In this document: positions 11,081-20,576 of the stretch, piece after piece | Position numbering within the stretch: the first letter of the stretch is position 1 | How the letters are laid out: each line of letters begins with the position of its first letter | Origin: Corticibacter populi | Lineage (GTDB): Bacteria; Pseudomonadota; Gammaproteobacteria; Burkholderiales; Burkholderiaceae_C | Assembly (NCBI RefSeq): GCF_004217315.1 | Contig: NZ_SGWR01000005.1 | Span: 186,001-250,000 of the forward strand | Length of the DNA stretch: 64,000 nucleotides | Reading direction: 5' to 3' | Notes under the pieces: model-generated | Told to the model about the DNA's origin: nothing | The model's input: only the letters and a program-made list of their open reading frames with translations | Database searches by the model: none | Position numbers and translations under genes: made by a program

Positions 11081-12472
11081 TCAGGCCTGGGCCGGCTTGT
11101 GCGAGGCTTCCATGGCATCGTCTGCTGCCGCATCCACACCGGCGTCGGCGACAGGGGCCAGATCGTCCACCGGCTCGCCGGCCAGCACCTTGTGCATGCG
11201 CTCGGTGTCGAGGTCGCCGGTGTGCTTGGCCACCACCAGCGTGGCCACGCCGTTGCCGATCAGATTGGTGAGCGCGCGCGCCTCCGACATGAAGCGGTCG
11301 ATGCCCAGCAGGATGGCGATGCTGGTGACATCCACGTGGCCGACCGCCGAGAGCGTGGCCGCCAGCACGATGAAGCCGCTGCCGGTCACGCCGGCGGCGC
11401 CCTTGGAGGTCAGCAGCAGTACCGCCAGCAGGGTGAGCTGCTCGAACAGCGACATCGGCGTGTTGGTGGCCTGCGCGAGGAACACCGCCGCCATGGTCAG
11501 GTAGATCGAGGTGCCGTCGAGGTTGAAGGAATAGCCCGTCGGGATCACCAGGCCCACCACCGACTTGCGCGCGCCCAGGTTCTCCATCTTGTGCATCATG
11601 CGCGGCAGCACCGATTCGGACGAGGACGTGCCCAGCACGATCAGCAGTTCGTCCTTGATGTAGCGGATGAAGCGCCGGATCGAGAAGCCCGTGTGGCGTG
11701 CGATGGTGCCCAGCACCACGAAGATGAACAGCAGACAGGTGCCATAGAAGGTCAGCATCAGCTTGCCGAGGTTGAGCAATGAACCCAGGCCGTACTCGCC
11801 GATGGTGAAGGCCATGGCGCCGAAGGCGCCGATGGGCGCGAGCCGCATGATGTAGCCGACGATCACGAACAGCACGTGCGAGAAACTCTCGATGAAGTCG
11901 AACACCCGCGTGCCGCGGCCGCCGAAACGGTGCAGCGCGAAGCCGAACAGCACGGCGAACAGCAGCACCTGCAGGATCTCGCCCTTGGCAAAGGCATCGA
12001 CAACGGTGTTCGGGATGATGTCCATCAGGAACTGCGTGGTGGTCTTCATCTTGCCCGGCTCGGTGTAGGCCGCCACGCTGGCGGCATCGAGCTTGGAGGG
12101 GTCGACGTTCATGCCGGCACCGGGCTGGATGACGTTGATCATCAGCAGGCCGATCAGCAGCGCGATGGTGCTGACGACCTCGAAGTACAGCAGCGCCAGG
12201 CCGCCGGTCTTGCCCACGCGCTTCATGTCCTCCATGCCGGCGATGCCCACCACCACCGTGCAGAAGATGATCGGCGCGATGATCATCTTGATGAGCTTGA
12301 TGAAGCCGTCGCCCAGCGGCTTCATGGCCTTGCCGCTGTCGGGGAAGAAGTGGCCAAGCGCGACGCCGATGACGATGGCGGCGATGACCTGGACGTAGAG
12401 GTTCTTGTAGAGCGGGGGGCGGGGCTGGTTCCACTCGCTGTTGGCCGCGGGCGTGGTCGTGGGATTTCCCAT
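11081..12472 (-). CDS. dctA: C4-dicarboxylate/H+ symporter DctA
   Basis: 463 residues, the usual length of the dicarboxylate/amino acid:cation symporter family. From the ATG at 12472, preceded by a strong AGGAGA site, the protein has eight membrane helices with two re-entrant loops. The serine-rich loop [12 protein letters not shown] and the [17 protein letters not shown] segment carry the substrate and ion-binding residues of the family. It imports succinate, malate and fumarate across the inner membrane. The neighbouring dctBD pair and the sigma-54 promoter upstream support dicarboxylate rather than glutamate as the main substrate. A hydrophilic C-terminal tail of about 40 residues ends the protein. 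Confidence 0.95.
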   Translation of the reverse strand: MGNPTTTPAANSEWNQPRPPLYKNLYVQVIAAIVIGVALGHFFPDSGKAMKPLGDGFIKLIKMIIAPIIFCTVVVGIAGMEDMKRVGKTGGLALLYFEVVSTIALLIGLLMINVIQPGAGMNVDPSKLDAASVAAYTEPGKMKTTTQFLMDIIPNTVVDAFAKGEILQVLLFAVLFGFALHRFGGRGTRVFDFIESFSHVLFVIVGYIMRLAPIGAFGAMAFTIGEYGLGSLLNLGKLMLTFYGTCLLFIFVVLGTIARHTGFSIRRFIRYIKDELLIVLGTSSSESVLPRMMHKMENLGARKSVVGLVIPTGYSFNLDGTSIYLTMAAVFLAQATNTPMSLFEQLTLLAVLLLTSKGAAGVTGSGFIVLAATLSAVGHVDVTSIAILLGIDRFMSEARALTNLIGNGVATLVVAKHTGDLDTERMHKVLAGEPVDDLAPVADAGVDAAADDAMEASHKPAQA

Positions 12473-12572
12473 GTTTGTCTGTCTCCTGGCTGATGGCGCC
12501 GCAGCGCGGGGCGCAGTGGCGTGGCTGGTTGCTCTGGAAGGGATGGGCGCCGCATGCGCCGGCAGGCCCTTC

Positions 12573-12588
12573 TGCAAGACCAATGCCA
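12573..12588 (-). promoter_or_regulatory. Sigma-54 promoter for dctA
   Basis: On the minus strand the sequence reads TGGCAT-TGGTC-TTGCA. It matches the sigma-54 consensus TGGCAC-N5-TTGCW at all but one position, with GG and GC exactly 12 bases apart. Transcription would start near 12562, about 90 bases before the dctA start codon. DctD-class activators work only on such promoters. Confidence 0.75.
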
Positions 12589-12648
12589 GTTGACAGACTC
12601 GGGTATCTAACTGATTTTCAAGGGAATGGGCATTGCCCGACGGGTGTT

Positions 12649-12700
12649 TTCAATGGATTTCCATACAGACATCTGTTTGTCTGTATGGAAATCCATTGAA
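12649..12700. promoter_or_regulatory. Perfect 23-bp inverted repeat, candidate DctD enhancer
   Basis: Arms 12649-12671 and 12678-12700 are exact reverse complements around a six-base loop. It lies about 85-140 bases upstream of the predicted dctA start point, the usual place for a sigma-54 activator site. It also lies 25 bases after the stop of the upstream gene, but neither strand has a T run after the stem, so a terminator is less likely. Confidence 0.55.
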
Positions 12701-12724
12701 TGGAGCTTTCGAGCGTGGCCTTCT

Positions 12725-13750
12725 TCAGGACGCCTGCGCTGCCTGCGCCGCATGCCGGGCCAGCACCGGCTGGTAGGCAAACAGGCCGACGGCACCCCCG
12801 GTGTGCACGAACACCACGTTCTCGTCCTTGCGGAAGCGGCCCTTGCGGATCAGGTCCAACAGGCCGGCGAAGCCCTTGCCGCTGTATACCGGGTCGAGCA
12901 GGATGCCCTCGGTGCGGGCGAGCAGCTGAACGGCTTCGAGCATGCCTTCGGTGGGCACGCCGTAGCCGCCGCCCACGTAGTCGGCATTGGCCTCGACGGC
13001 CTCGCGCGGGAAGTCGCCGCGAATGCCCAGCAGCTCCCAGGTCGCCTGGGCCAGCCGGGCGACGTTCTCTTCCTGCTTTTCGCGCGGTGCGCGCACGCTG
13101 ATACCCAGCACCGGGATTTGCGCGTTGTTGCCCTCGAGGCCGACCACCAGGCCGGCCTGCGTGCCGGCACTGCCGGTGGCGTGCACCACGTGGTCGATGC
13201 GCAACTGCCGGTCATTGGCCTGCGCGATCAGCTCCTGCGCCGATTCCACATAGCCGAGCGCACCCACCGGATTGGAGCCGCCGCCGGGAATCAGGTAGGG
13301 CTCCTCGCCAGCGGCCCGCAGGCGCTCACCCACCGCCACCAGCTCCTGGTTCATGTCCAGACCTGCCGGGCGGTACTCGATGCTCGCGCCGAAGATCTGG
13401 TCGAGCAGCACATTGCCATTCTCGCGGTAGATGGCATCCGCCTCGGCCACGCGCTCCTCGAGCAGCACGGTGGCCTTGAGGCCATGAAGGGCCGCGGCGG
13501 CCACCGTCTGGCGCACGTGGTTGGACTGCACGGCGCCTTGCGTGACGATGTGCGTGGCCTTCCTGGCCAGCGCTTCGCCGATCAGGAACTCCAGCTTGCG
13601 GGTCTTGTTGCCGCCCAGCGCCAGGCCAGTGTTGTCATCGCGCTTGATGTAGAGATTGGGCCCGCCCAGCAACGCCGTCAGGCGCGCGAGGGGCTGCAGC
13701 GGCGTGGGCGCCTGGGTGAGTTTGACGCGGGGAAAGCGGCTCAGATGCAT
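12725..13750 (-). CDS. dcyD: D-cysteine desulfhydrase
   Basis: A 341-residue PLP enzyme of the tryptophan synthase beta fold. The PLP lysine is K49 in [12 protein letters not shown], followed by the family signature [17 protein letters not shown] near residue 80. D-cysteine desulfhydrase converts D-cysteine to pyruvate, H2S and ammonia; 1-aminocyclopropane-1-carboxylate deaminase is the close alternative and differs at a few active-site residues I cannot judge safely. It lies 72 bases downstream of an ABC transporter operon of the sulfonate/taurine type on the same strand, which favours a role in sulfur scavenging. Confidence 0.85.
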   Translation of the reverse strand: MHLSRFPRVKLTQAPTPLQPLARLTALLGGPNLYIKRDDNTGLALGGNKTRKLEFLIGEALARKATHIVTQGAVQSNHVRQTVAAAALHGLKATVLLEERVAEADAIYRENGNVLLDQIFGASIEYRPAGLDMNQELVAVGERLRAAGEEPYLIPGGGSNPVGALGYVESAQELIAQANDRQLRIDHVVHATGSAGTQAGLVVGLEGNNAQIPVLGISVRAPREKQEENVARLAQATWELLGIRGDFPREAVEANADYVGGGYGVPTEGMLEAVQLLARTEGILLDPVYSGKGFAGLLDLIRKGRFRKDENVVFVHTGGAVGLFAYQPVLARHAAQAAQAS

Positions 13751-13822
13751 GGTGATGGTCTCAAGAGGGGAAAGCCCGGGCGCACAGGCCGGACGAGGTC
13801 GGTCAACAAATGGAAAGCCGTG

Positions 13823-14734
13823 TCATTTTTGCACGCCCCAGCGCCTGACGGTGACGCGTTCGAGCGTGTTGAAGACCAGATTCTCGACCAGCAGGCCCAG
13901 CAGGATGACCATGGCCAGGCCGGCGAACACGCGGTCGGTGTAGAGCTCGTTGCGGTTCTGGAAGATGTACCAGCCCAGCCCGCCATTGCCCGAGCTGCTG
14001 CCGAACACCAGCTCGGCGGCGATCAGCGTGCGCCAGGCAAAGGCCCAGCCCAGCCGCAGGCCCGAGAGAATGGCCGGCAGGGCCGCCGGCACGAGGATCT
14101 GGAAGATGTAGCGAAAGCCCCGCAGTCCGTAGTTGTGGCCCACCATGCGCAGCGTGTTCGGTACCGACAGGAAGCCGGTGTAGGTCGAGAGGGCCAGCGG
14201 CCACAGCACCGAGTGCACCAGCACGAAGATCAGACTCTTGTCGCCCAGGCCGAACCACAGCAGCGCCAGCGGCAGCAGCGCGATGGCCGGCAGCGGGTTG
14301 AACATGGCTGTCAGCGTCGAGAGCAGGTCGCGCCCGAGCTGGGTCGAGACGGCCAGCGAGGTGAGGGCGAAGGCCGCCAGCACGCCCACCAGGTAGCCCT
14401 GCAGCAGCACCTTCAGCGAGGTGCCCACGCGCACCAGCAGTTCGCCGCTTGCCAGGCCCTGCCAGAATGCCTGCGCGGTCTGCAGGAAGGTCGGCAGCAG
14501 CAAGTCGTTGTCGGCGATGCGCCCGGCAAGCTCCCACAGCAATGCCAGTGCCAGCAGAATCAGGCCCTTGCGCAGCCAGGTCTGCTGCCAGAGCCGACTG
14601 GCGATGGAGCGGTGGCGCACCACGGGCGCATCGGTGAAGGGGGCCAGTTCCAGCTCGTATTCGGGCCGCACCGGCGGCACCGCATGGTCGCCATGACCGG
14701 GGACGGGCGGGTGATGGGGCGTGTGCGTGCTCAT
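13823..14734 (-). CDS. ABC transporter permease, taurine/sulfonate (SsuC/TauC) type
   Basis: 303 residues. After a hydrophilic N-terminal stretch of about 50 residues there are six membrane segments of the BPD_transp_1 fold. The cytoplasmic EAA-like loop is the segment around MVGHNYGLRGFRYIFQILVP, which docks with the ATPase. GWAFAWRTLIAAELVFG is typical of the SsuC/TauC/NrtB group. The gene overlaps the ATPase gene by four bases (ATGA), so the two are translationally coupled. The exact substrate (sulfonate, taurine, nitrate or other) is not determined by sequence. Confidence 0.88.
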   Translation of the reverse strand: MSTHTPHHPPVPGHGDHAVPPVRPEYELELAPFTDAPVVRHRSIASRLWQQTWLRKGLILLALALLWELAGRIADNDLLLPTFLQTAQAFWQGLASGELLVRVGTSLKVLLQGYLVGVLAAFALTSLAVSTQLGRDLLSTLTAMFNPLPAIALLPLALLWFGLGDKSLIFVLVHSVLWPLALSTYTGFLSVPNTLRMVGHNYGLRGFRYIFQILVPAALPAILSGLRLGWAFAWRTLIAAELVFGSSSGNGGLGWYIFQNRNELYTDRVFAGLAMVILLGLLVENLVFNTLERVTVRRWGVQK

Positions 14735-15639
14735 ACCGAGATGTTGAAATAGCCGTCGGCATTGGGCCGCAGCCAGAAGACATTGTTTTGTTCGGCCTCA
14801 TCGCCCGGCTGCGGATGCTGCTCGTCGAACAGCAGCTGGTGGATGCGCCGCGCGGTGCGCTGGAACTGCGCGCCACCGCCGCCATGCAGGTCGAACTGGT
14901 GGCTGTTGATCTCGGCGCGCACCCGGCCGGGATGCGGCGAGAGCAGCAGGATGCGGTTGCCCACCACCATGGCTTCCTCGATCGAGTGGGTGATGAAGAC
15001 CAGCGTGAAGCGCACCTCGTCCCACAGCTGCAGCAGCTCTTCCTGCATCTTGCGGCGCGTCAGGGCGTCCAGGGCGGCAAAGGGCTCGTCCATCAGCAGG
15101 ATGCGTGGCTGCATGGCCAGCGCGCGGGCAATCGCCACGCGCTGCTTCATGCCGCCAGACAGGGTGTGCGGATAGGCATTGACGAAGCGGGCCAGGCCCA
15201 CCTTGTCGAGGTAGTGCAGGGCGCGTTCGGTGGCTTCGGCCTTGCCCATGCGCCGCGATGCCAGCAACGCGAAGGTGACGTTCTGCAGCACGGTCTTCCA
15301 GGGCGCGAGCTGGTCGAACTCCTGGAACACCACCACGCGGTCGGGGCCGGGCTGGTGGATGCGCTGGCCGTCCAGGCGCATCTCGCCCTCGGTGGGCGCG
15401 ATGAAGCCTGCGATGGCCTTGAGCAGCGTGGACTTGCCGCAGCCCGAGGGGCCCAGCAGCACGTAGCGGTCGGCCGCATGCACATCGAAGCTGACCTGGT
15501 GCGTGGCACGCACCACGTGGCTGGGCGTGGCGTACTCGAGGGTCACGCCGCTGACCTGCAACAGCGGCCCGGGTTGCGCCGAGCGCGTGCCCTCTCCTGC
15601 CCGCGCAGGGCCGGCGGGCGTGCTAGTCGTCAGGCTCAT
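14731..15639 (-). CDS. ABC transporter ATP-binding protein, SsuB/TauB type
   Basis: 302 residues. Walker A GPSGCGKST (63-71), Q-loop FQEFDQLAPW, signature LSGGMKQR (160-167), Walker B ILLMDEP (180-186) and the switch histidine in FITHSIEEA are all intact. It energises the adjacent permease. A C-terminal extension of about 55 residues goes beyond the usual 250-residue ATPase and ends in NVFWLRPNADGYFNISV; its role is unknown. It starts three bases after the binding-protein gene ends and overlaps the permease by four. Confidence 0.9.
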   Translation of the reverse strand: MSLTTSTPAGPARAGEGTRSAQPGPLLQVSGVTLEYATPSHVVRATHQVSFDVHAADRYVLLGPSGCGKSTLLKAIAGFIAPTEGEMRLDGQRIHQPGPDRVVVFQEFDQLAPWKTVLQNVTFALLASRRMGKAEATERALHYLDKVGLARFVNAYPHTLSGGMKQRVAIARALAMQPRILLMDEPFAALDALTRRKMQEELLQLWDEVRFTLVFITHSIEEAMVVGNRILLLSPHPGRVRAEINSHQFDLHGGGGAQFQRTARRIHQLLFDEQHPQPGDEAEQNNVFWLRPNADGYFNISV

Positions 15640-15642
15640 GGT

Positions 15643-16737
15643 TCAGCTGCCACCCTGGATGTGGGCGTCGTCGAAGAAGTAGTCCGTCAGGCGCTCGGGC
15701 TTGTTCTTGATCGCGCCGACGCGGTGCAGGAACTCACCCAACTGCAGCGTGTTGTGCGGCGTGGTGGTGAACGTCACCTCGGGGTTCTTGAGCACCTGCA
15801 GGATCAGGCCGCGGTCGGTCTTGGAGTCGGTCACGCGGATGAAGATGTCGGCCGCTTCCTCCGGGTTCTTCGTGATGAACTCGGCCGCCTCGCCCAGGGC
15901 GTCGACGAAGGCCTTGTAAGTCTTCGGGCTTTCGTTGCGGAACTTCTCGGTGGCATAGAGCACCGTCGCTGAGGCCGGGCCGCCCAGCGCTTCGTAGGAA
16001 TTGAGCACGATGTGGGCATTCGGGTTGTTCGCCAGGATCTGCTCGGAAAACGGCGGGTTGCCGAAATGTGCGTTGACCTCGGTGCCGCCGCTGATCAGTG
16101 CCGCGGTGGCTTCGGGGTGCGGCAGTTGGACCTGCAGCTTGTCGAGGCGGTTGAACTGCTCGTCGCCCCACAACTTGGCCGAGGCCAGCTGCAGGATGCG
16201 CGACTGCACCGACACCGTTACCGCCGGCACCGCGATGCGGTCCTTGTCGCTGAAGTCGGCAATGGTCTTCACATCCGGGTTGATGCTCACCAGATAGTAC
16301 GGGAAGTTGCCCAGCGAGGCCACGCCCTTGACGTTGTGGCGGCCCTTGGTGCGGTCCCAGATCGTGAAGAGCGGGCCGACGCCGGCGCCGGCGATGTCGA
16401 TCGAGCCCGACAGCAGCGCGTCGTTGACGGCCGCGCCGCCCGAAAGCCGCAGGTACTCCACATCGATGTCCACGCCGGCGGCCTTGCCGTGCTTCTCGAT
16501 CAACTGCTGCTCCTGCGCCACGTTGATGAGCAGGTAGACGATACCGAACTGCTGGGCGATGCGGATCTTGCCTTCGGCAGCCTGGGCCAGACCCGGCAGT
16601 GCCAGGCCACTGGCGAGGATGCTGGCGGCGGCGCTCCAGACCACCAACCGGCGCTGCCGGTGGTGGTGGGCGGCGTGCCCGCCGGTATTGCGCTTGAACA
16701 GGGCGCTCCAGCGCAGCGGGTTCCAACGGATGGTCAT
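15643..16737 (-). CDS. ABC transporter substrate-binding protein, SsuA/TauA/NitT type
   Basis: 364 residues from the ATG at 16737, which has a GAGGAGAA site. A long positively charged N-region is followed by a hydrophobic core (VVWSAAASILASGLALPG) and a signal cleavage site after AQA. The mature protein starts EGKIRIAQQFGIVYLL and has the NMT1/SsuA fold markers LSGGAAVNDALLSGSIDIAGAG and PNAHIVLNSYEALGG. It captures the substrate in the periplasm and passes it to the permease. It is the first gene of the operon with the ATPase and permease, and dcyD follows. Confidence 0.88.
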   Translation of the reverse strand: MTIRWNPLRWSALFKRNTGGHAAHHHRQRRLVVWSAAASILASGLALPGLAQAAEGKIRIAQQFGIVYLLINVAQEQQLIEKHGKAAGVDIDVEYLRLSGGAAVNDALLSGSIDIAGAGVGPLFTIWDRTKGRHNVKGVASLGNFPYYLVSINPDVKTIADFSDKDRIAVPAVTVSVQSRILQLASAKLWGDEQFNRLDKLQVQLPHPEATAALISGGTEVNAHFGNPPFSEQILANNPNAHIVLNSYEALGGPASATVLYATEKFRNESPKTYKAFVDALGEAAEFITKNPEEAADIFIRVTDSKTDRGLILQVLKNPEVTFTTTPHNTLQLGEFLHRVGAIKNKPERLTDYFFDDAHIQGGS

Positions 16738-16859
16738 GGGCTTCTCCTCGTGGCCTGCCGCATTGGGGGAAGGCCATCTCTGTTTGACTGGATGAGGCAC
16801 CCCGGCAGCTTGAACATGCCAGCAGGCCTCGGTGAAGCCGTGACTTTATGCAAGCAGAG

Positions 16860-16909
16860 ATATATGGAAAACGATTTGTTTGTGGTTTGCTAATTTCAAA
16901 TCGATATAT
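16860..16909. promoter_or_regulatory. AT-rich dyad upstream of the ABC operon
   Basis: CGATTTG (16872-16878) and CAAATCG (16897-16903) form a dyad, bordered by ATATAT at 16860-16865 and 16904-16909. It lies in the AT-rich divergent region between the ABC operon and the PhoU-like gene and could bind a regulator of either. The regulator is unknown. Confidence 0.4.
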
Positions 16910-17028
16910 GACGCCACATGAAAACCACAGCCGACACGGTTTGGGGCATCCAGGCCGGCGATGCAGGCAAGTTCTTTTACAATTTTGTGTCGTTAATATG
17001 ACGACCATCCAATACCGAAGGATTTCGC

Positions 17029-17676
17029 ATGCTGTTTGGGAAACTGTTGCCACGCGAGGGCAATTTTTTTGTGCTGTTCAACCAGCACGCCGACCGTATC
17101 GTCGAGGCGGCCGAGGCGCTGAACCAGCTGATCAAGCACTATGCCGATCCCCTGCTGCGCGAGAAGTACACCCTGGCGGTGGACGAGGCCGAGAGCGCGG
17201 CCGACACCATCACCGTGCTGGTCAACAAGACCATTCACCAGACCTTCATCACGCCGATCGACCGCGAGCAGATCCACAGTCTGATCAACACCATGGACGA
17301 TGTGGCCGACCTGATCCAGGACGTGGCAGAAACCCTGGTGCTGTATGACGTGCAGACCATCACCGAGGCCATGCACCGCTTTGCCGACCTGAGCATGCGC
17401 TGCTGCGAGCGCGTGCGCTCGGCCGTGGGCACGCTCGACAAGATCGCCGACGGCACGGTGGCCGAGGCGGCGCTCAAGACCTGCGAGGAGATCGACAAGC
17501 TCGAGGACGATGCCGACCGCGTGCTGCGTTCGGCCATGAGCGCGCTGTTCCGCGAGGAGCAGGACGTGCGCGAGCTCATCAAGCTCAAGGCCATCTACGA
17601 ATTGCTCGAGACCATCAGCGACCGCTGCGAGGACGTCGCCAACATCATCGAGGGCATCGTCCTTGAGAATTCCTGA
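17029..17676 (+). CDS. PhoU-like DUF47 protein, Pit accessory
   Basis: A 215-residue all-helical DUF47/YkaA protein related to PhoU. The pattern of long amphipathic helices with acidic metal-ligand clusters is clear (DEAESAADTIT, DDVADLIQDVAE, EEIDKLEDDADR, CEDVANIIEGIV). Members are soluble, bind metal ions and are encoded beside low-affinity phosphate carriers, whose activity they are thought to modulate. Here it ends 51 bases before the Pit transporter on the same strand, the standard arrangement. No clear Pho box is seen upstream. Confidence 0.9.
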   Translation: MLFGKLLPREGNFFVLFNQHADRIVEAAEALNQLIKHYADPLLREKYTLAVDEAESAADTITVLVNKTIHQTFITPIDREQIHSLINTMDDVADLIQDVAETLVLYDVQTITEAMHRFADLSMRCCERVRSAVGTLDKIADGTVAEAALKTCEEIDKLEDDADRVLRSAMSALFREEQDVRELIKLKAIYELLETISDRCEDVANIIEGIVLENS

Positions 17677-17727
17677 CGGATCCGTCACAACCCGCAAGCA
17701 CAACAACCCACAGGCGGACCCTCAATC

Positions 17728-18738
17728 ATGGTTACGGTACAGGCGGCCCTCTGGGTCGTGATCCTGCTGGTGCTGCTGGCGCTGGTGTTCGACTTCATGA
17801 ACGGTTTTCATGATGCGGCCAACTCCATTGCCACCGTGGTCTCCACCGGCGTGCTGCGGCCCACCCAGGCGGTGGTGTTCGCGGCCTTCTTCAATTTCAT
17901 CGCCATCTTCATCTTCCACCTCAGCGTCGCCGCCACGGTTGGCAAGGGCATCGTCACCCCGGAGGTGGTGGACACCCATGTGGTGTTCGGCGCGCTGGTC
18001 GGGGCGATCGCCTGGAACCTGCTGACCTGGTACTACGGCATCCCGAGCAGTTCCTCGCACGCGTTGATCGGCGGCATCGTCGGTGCCGTGGTGGCCAAGG
18101 TCGGCACCTCCGGGCTGGTGGTGTCGGGCATCCTCAAGGTGGTGGCCTTCATCTTCGTCTCGCCGCTGCTGGGTTACCTGCTGGGCTCGCTGATGATGGT
18201 GGCGGTGGCCTGGATCTGTCGGCGCAGCCGGCCCGGTCGCGTGGACCAGTGGTTCCGCCGTCTGCAGCTGGTATCGGCCGGCGCCTACAGCCTGGGTCAC
18301 GGCGGCAACGACGCGCAGAAGACCATCGGCATCGTCTGGCTGCTGCTGGTGGCCACCGGCTATCTGGATTCCGGTGCCGAGGCGCCGCCGCTGTGGGTCA
18401 TCCTCTCCTGCTACATGGCCATTGCCATGGGCACCATGTTCGGTGGCTGGCGCATCGTCAAGACCATGGGACAGAAGATCACCAAGCTCAAGCCGGTGGG
18501 CGGCTTCTGCGCCGAATCCGGCGGCGCGATGACGCTGTTCATCGCCACCGTGATGGGCATTCCGGTCTCGACCACGCACACCATCACCGGAGCCATCGTC
18601 GGCGTCGGCTCCACGCAGCGCGCCAGTGCAGTGCGCTGGGGCGTCGCCGGCAACATCGTCTGGGCCTGGATCCTGACCATTCCGGCCAGTGCCTTCGTGG
18701 CTGCGCTGGCGTATTGGTTCAGCCTGCTGCTGTACTGA
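17728..18738 (+). CDS. Low-affinity inorganic phosphate transporter, Pit family
   Basis: A 336-residue inner-membrane carrier, the short PiT form. The duplicated family signatures are both present: FDFMNGFHDAANSIATVVST near the N-terminus and GHGGNDAQKTIGIVWL at about residue 190. About ten membrane segments can be drawn. It imports phosphate, probably as a metal-phosphate complex, with protons. The preceding PhoU-like gene is its usual partner. The gene ends about 210 bases before upp. Confidence 0.93.
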   Translation: MVTVQAALWVVILLVLLALVFDFMNGFHDAANSIATVVSTGVLRPTQAVVFAAFFNFIAIFIFHLSVAATVGKGIVTPEVVDTHVVFGALVGAIAWNLLTWYYGIPSSSSHALIGGIVGAVVAKVGTSGLVVSGILKVVAFIFVSPLLGYLLGSLMMVAVAWICRRSRPGRVDQWFRRLQLVSAGAYSLGHGGNDAQKTIGIVWLLLVATGYLDSGAEAPPLWVILSCYMAIAMGTMFGGWRIVKTMGQKITKLKPVGGFCAESGGAMTLFIATVMGIPVSTTHTITGAIVGVGSTQRASAVRWGVAGNIVWAWILTIPASAFVAALAYWFSLLLY

Positions 18739-18894
18739 TCCGGCCGCGCGCGCCGCGCGGTGTTCGGCGCTGGCTGCAAAAAACAGCCGCCAGGGTGTGG
18801 CACAGCCGCATCGGCCGCTGCGGCCTCCGTAGAATTGCGGCTGTCTCCAACCTTGCCATCGCGGCCCGCATGAAGGACGACGGCCGTGGTCATG

Positions 18895-18918
18895 CCATGC
18901 CCATGCCCATGCCCATGC
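18895..18918. repeat. Hexamer tandem repeat, four CCATGC units
   Basis: Four perfect copies of CCATGC just upstream of upp. The repeat supplies several out-of-frame ATGs before the true start, so it may affect initiation, but this is speculation. Confidence 0.7.
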
Positions 18919-18952
18919 GCCTGCCTGGATGGCAGCCTGAACATTCCCGACA

Positions 18953-19594
18953 ATGACCCAACATCACGATACCTTGCACGTCATCGACCATCCGCTGGTG
19001 CAGCACAAGCTGACCCTGATGCGCAAGAAGGACACCAGCACCAACAGTTTCCGCCGTCTGCTCAACGAGCTGAGCACCCTGATGGCTTATGAGGTCACCC
19101 GCGACATGCCGGTGCAGCACATCGAGATCGAAACCCCGATGGAGACCATGCTCGCACCCGTCATCGACGGCAAGAAGCTGGTGCTGGTGTCGATCCTGCG
19201 TGCCGGTGGCGGTATCCTCGACGGCGTGCTCAATGTGGTGCCCGGCGCGCGCGTGGGCCACATCGGCCTCTATCGCGATCCCGAAACCCTGCAGGCGGTC
19301 GAATACTATTTCAAGATGCCCTCGGAAGTGGCCGAGCGCGACGTGATCCTGGTCGATCCGATGCTGGCCACCGGCAACTCGGTGGTGGCCGCTGTCAATC
19401 GCGTCAAGGCACTGGGGCCGCGCTCGATCAAGTTCATGTGCCTGCTGGCCGCGCCAGAAGGTGTGAAGACCCTGCAGCAGGCCCATCCCGACGTGCAGAT
19501 CTACACGGCGGCGGTGGACCGCGAGCTCAACGACCACGGCTACATCCTGCCCGGCCTGGGCGATGCGGGGGACCGCATCTTTGGCACCAAGTAA
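18953..19594 (+). CDS. upp: Uracil phosphoribosyltransferase
   Basis: 213 residues, close to the usual 208. It makes UMP from uracil and PRPP in pyrimidine salvage. The PRPP-binding motif [10 protein letters not shown] (134-143), the SILRAGG loop (80-86) and the C-terminal uracil-binding [17 protein letters not shown] are intact. The ATG at 18953 was chosen because [19 protein letters not shown] matches the normal N-terminus. It converges with the following yihY-like gene 25 bases away, with no clear terminator between them. Confidence 0.96.
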   Translation: MTQHHDTLHVIDHPLVQHKLTLMRKKDTSTNSFRRLLNELSTLMAYEVTRDMPVQHIEIETPMETMLAPVIDGKKLVLVSILRAGGGILDGVLNVVPGARVGHIGLYRDPETLQAVEYYFKMPSEVAERDVILVDPMLATGNSVVAAVNRVKALGPRSIKFMCLLAAPEGVKTLQQAHPDVQIYTAAVDRELNDHGYILPGLGDAGDRIFGTK

Positions 19595-19619
19595 GCCAAT
19601 TCCGGTGTAAGGCGGCCGG

Positions 19620-20552
19620 TCAGTGGCTGCCGCCTGCGGCAGGCGGCGCCGGCTCCGGTGCAGTGGCTGCTTCGGTTTCTGGCGGCTCGCGGGAATCGGC
19701 CAGCGCCTTGGCAAAGCTGGCCGACAGCAGCAGGATGGCGCTGGAGAAGTACAGCCACATCAGCAGCGCCACCAGCGATCCGGCGGCGCCATAGGCCGAC
19801 ACCACGGCGGCGCCCGAGAGGTACATGGCCATCACGTGCTTGCCGATGATGAACAGCACGGCGCCCATCATCCCGCCCACCACCAGATAGCGCAGCGAGG
19901 GCTTGGGGCCATCGCTGATGCGCATCAGCCCTGTAAAAAGCAGCACCACGAACAGGAACGATACCGTTTCGTTGAGCAGCGACCAGAACCACGGATTGGT
20001 CAGCACGCCGTCGAGCCAGGAAGCCACCACCTTGAGCACCGCCGACATCACGAGCGAGGCGAACAGCAGGCCGCCGAGCACCAGCATGTAGCCGACGCCG
20101 CGCAGACGCACCACCAGAATCCACCACCAGGGCCGCTGGATCTCGGTGTTGGAACCCCAGATCGCCTTGAGCGCATCCTGCAGGGCCACGAACACTCCGG
20201 TGGCCGCCGACAGCAGCACGCCAAAGGCGATCAGCGAGGCGATGATGCCTTCCGATTTGGTGGTGGCACTGCTGAGCGCCTGCCGTACCACGCTGGCGGC
20301 GCGCTCGCCGGTGACGGCCTGGACCTGATTGATCAGGGTGCTCTCGACGGTGGATCGGTCCAGCCACCAGCCCAGCCCGGCCACCACCAGCACCAGCAGC
20401 GGCGCCAGGCTCAGCATGGCATAGAACGCCATGGCTGCGCTCATGCGCATGCCGTCGGCGGCCATCCAGGACTGCACGGCCCGCACCAGCCAGAAACCCT
20501 CGGCGCGCTCCTTGAGCGCGACCGATCGTTCGATCAATTGCTTGTTGTCCAT
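19620..20552 (-). CDS. YihY/BrkB family inner membrane protein
   Basis: 310 residues with six predicted membrane helices and the YihY/UPF0761 signature: MSAAMAFYAMLSLAPLLVLV near residue 40 and GAAGSLVALLMWLYFSSAILL near residue 250. The family was once annotated as ribonuclease BN, which is wrong, and as the BrkB serum resistance factor; its actual function is unknown and a transport role is often suggested. The C-terminal tail is Pro/Ala-rich and hydrophilic. It stands alone on the minus strand, with repeat copy C directly upstream. Confidence 0.88.
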   Translation of the reverse strand: MDNKQLIERSVALKERAEGFWLVRAVQSWMAADGMRMSAAMAFYAMLSLAPLLVLVVAGLGWWLDRSTVESTLINQVQAVTGERAASVVRQALSSATTKSEGIIASLIAFGVLLSAATGVFVALQDALKAIWGSNTEIQRPWWWILVVRLRGVGYMLVLGGLLFASLVMSAVLKVVASWLDGVLTNPWFWSLLNETVSFLFVVLLFTGLMRISDGPKPSLRYLVVGGMMGAVLFIIGKHVMAMYLSGAAVVSAYGAAGSLVALLMWLYFSSAILLLSASFAKALADSREPPETEAATAPEPAPPAAGGSH

Positions 20553-20576
20553 GGCGCTACTTTAGCAGCCTGTTTT

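Noticed and set aside
12649-12700. The perfect palindrome as a terminator of dcyD
   Set aside because: Neither strand carries a T tract after the stem, and the stem is AT-rich. An activator site or mobile remnant fits better, although the terminator reading cannot be fully excluded.
12626-14752. A 708-codon plus-strand frame
   Set aside because: It is antisense to dcyD and the ABC permease, contains the 23-bp palindrome and has no recognisable domain.
18895-18918. CCATGC repeat as a phase-variable coding repeat in upp
   Set aside because: The repeat is outside the upp reading frame as normally defined, and the conserved N-terminus starts after it.
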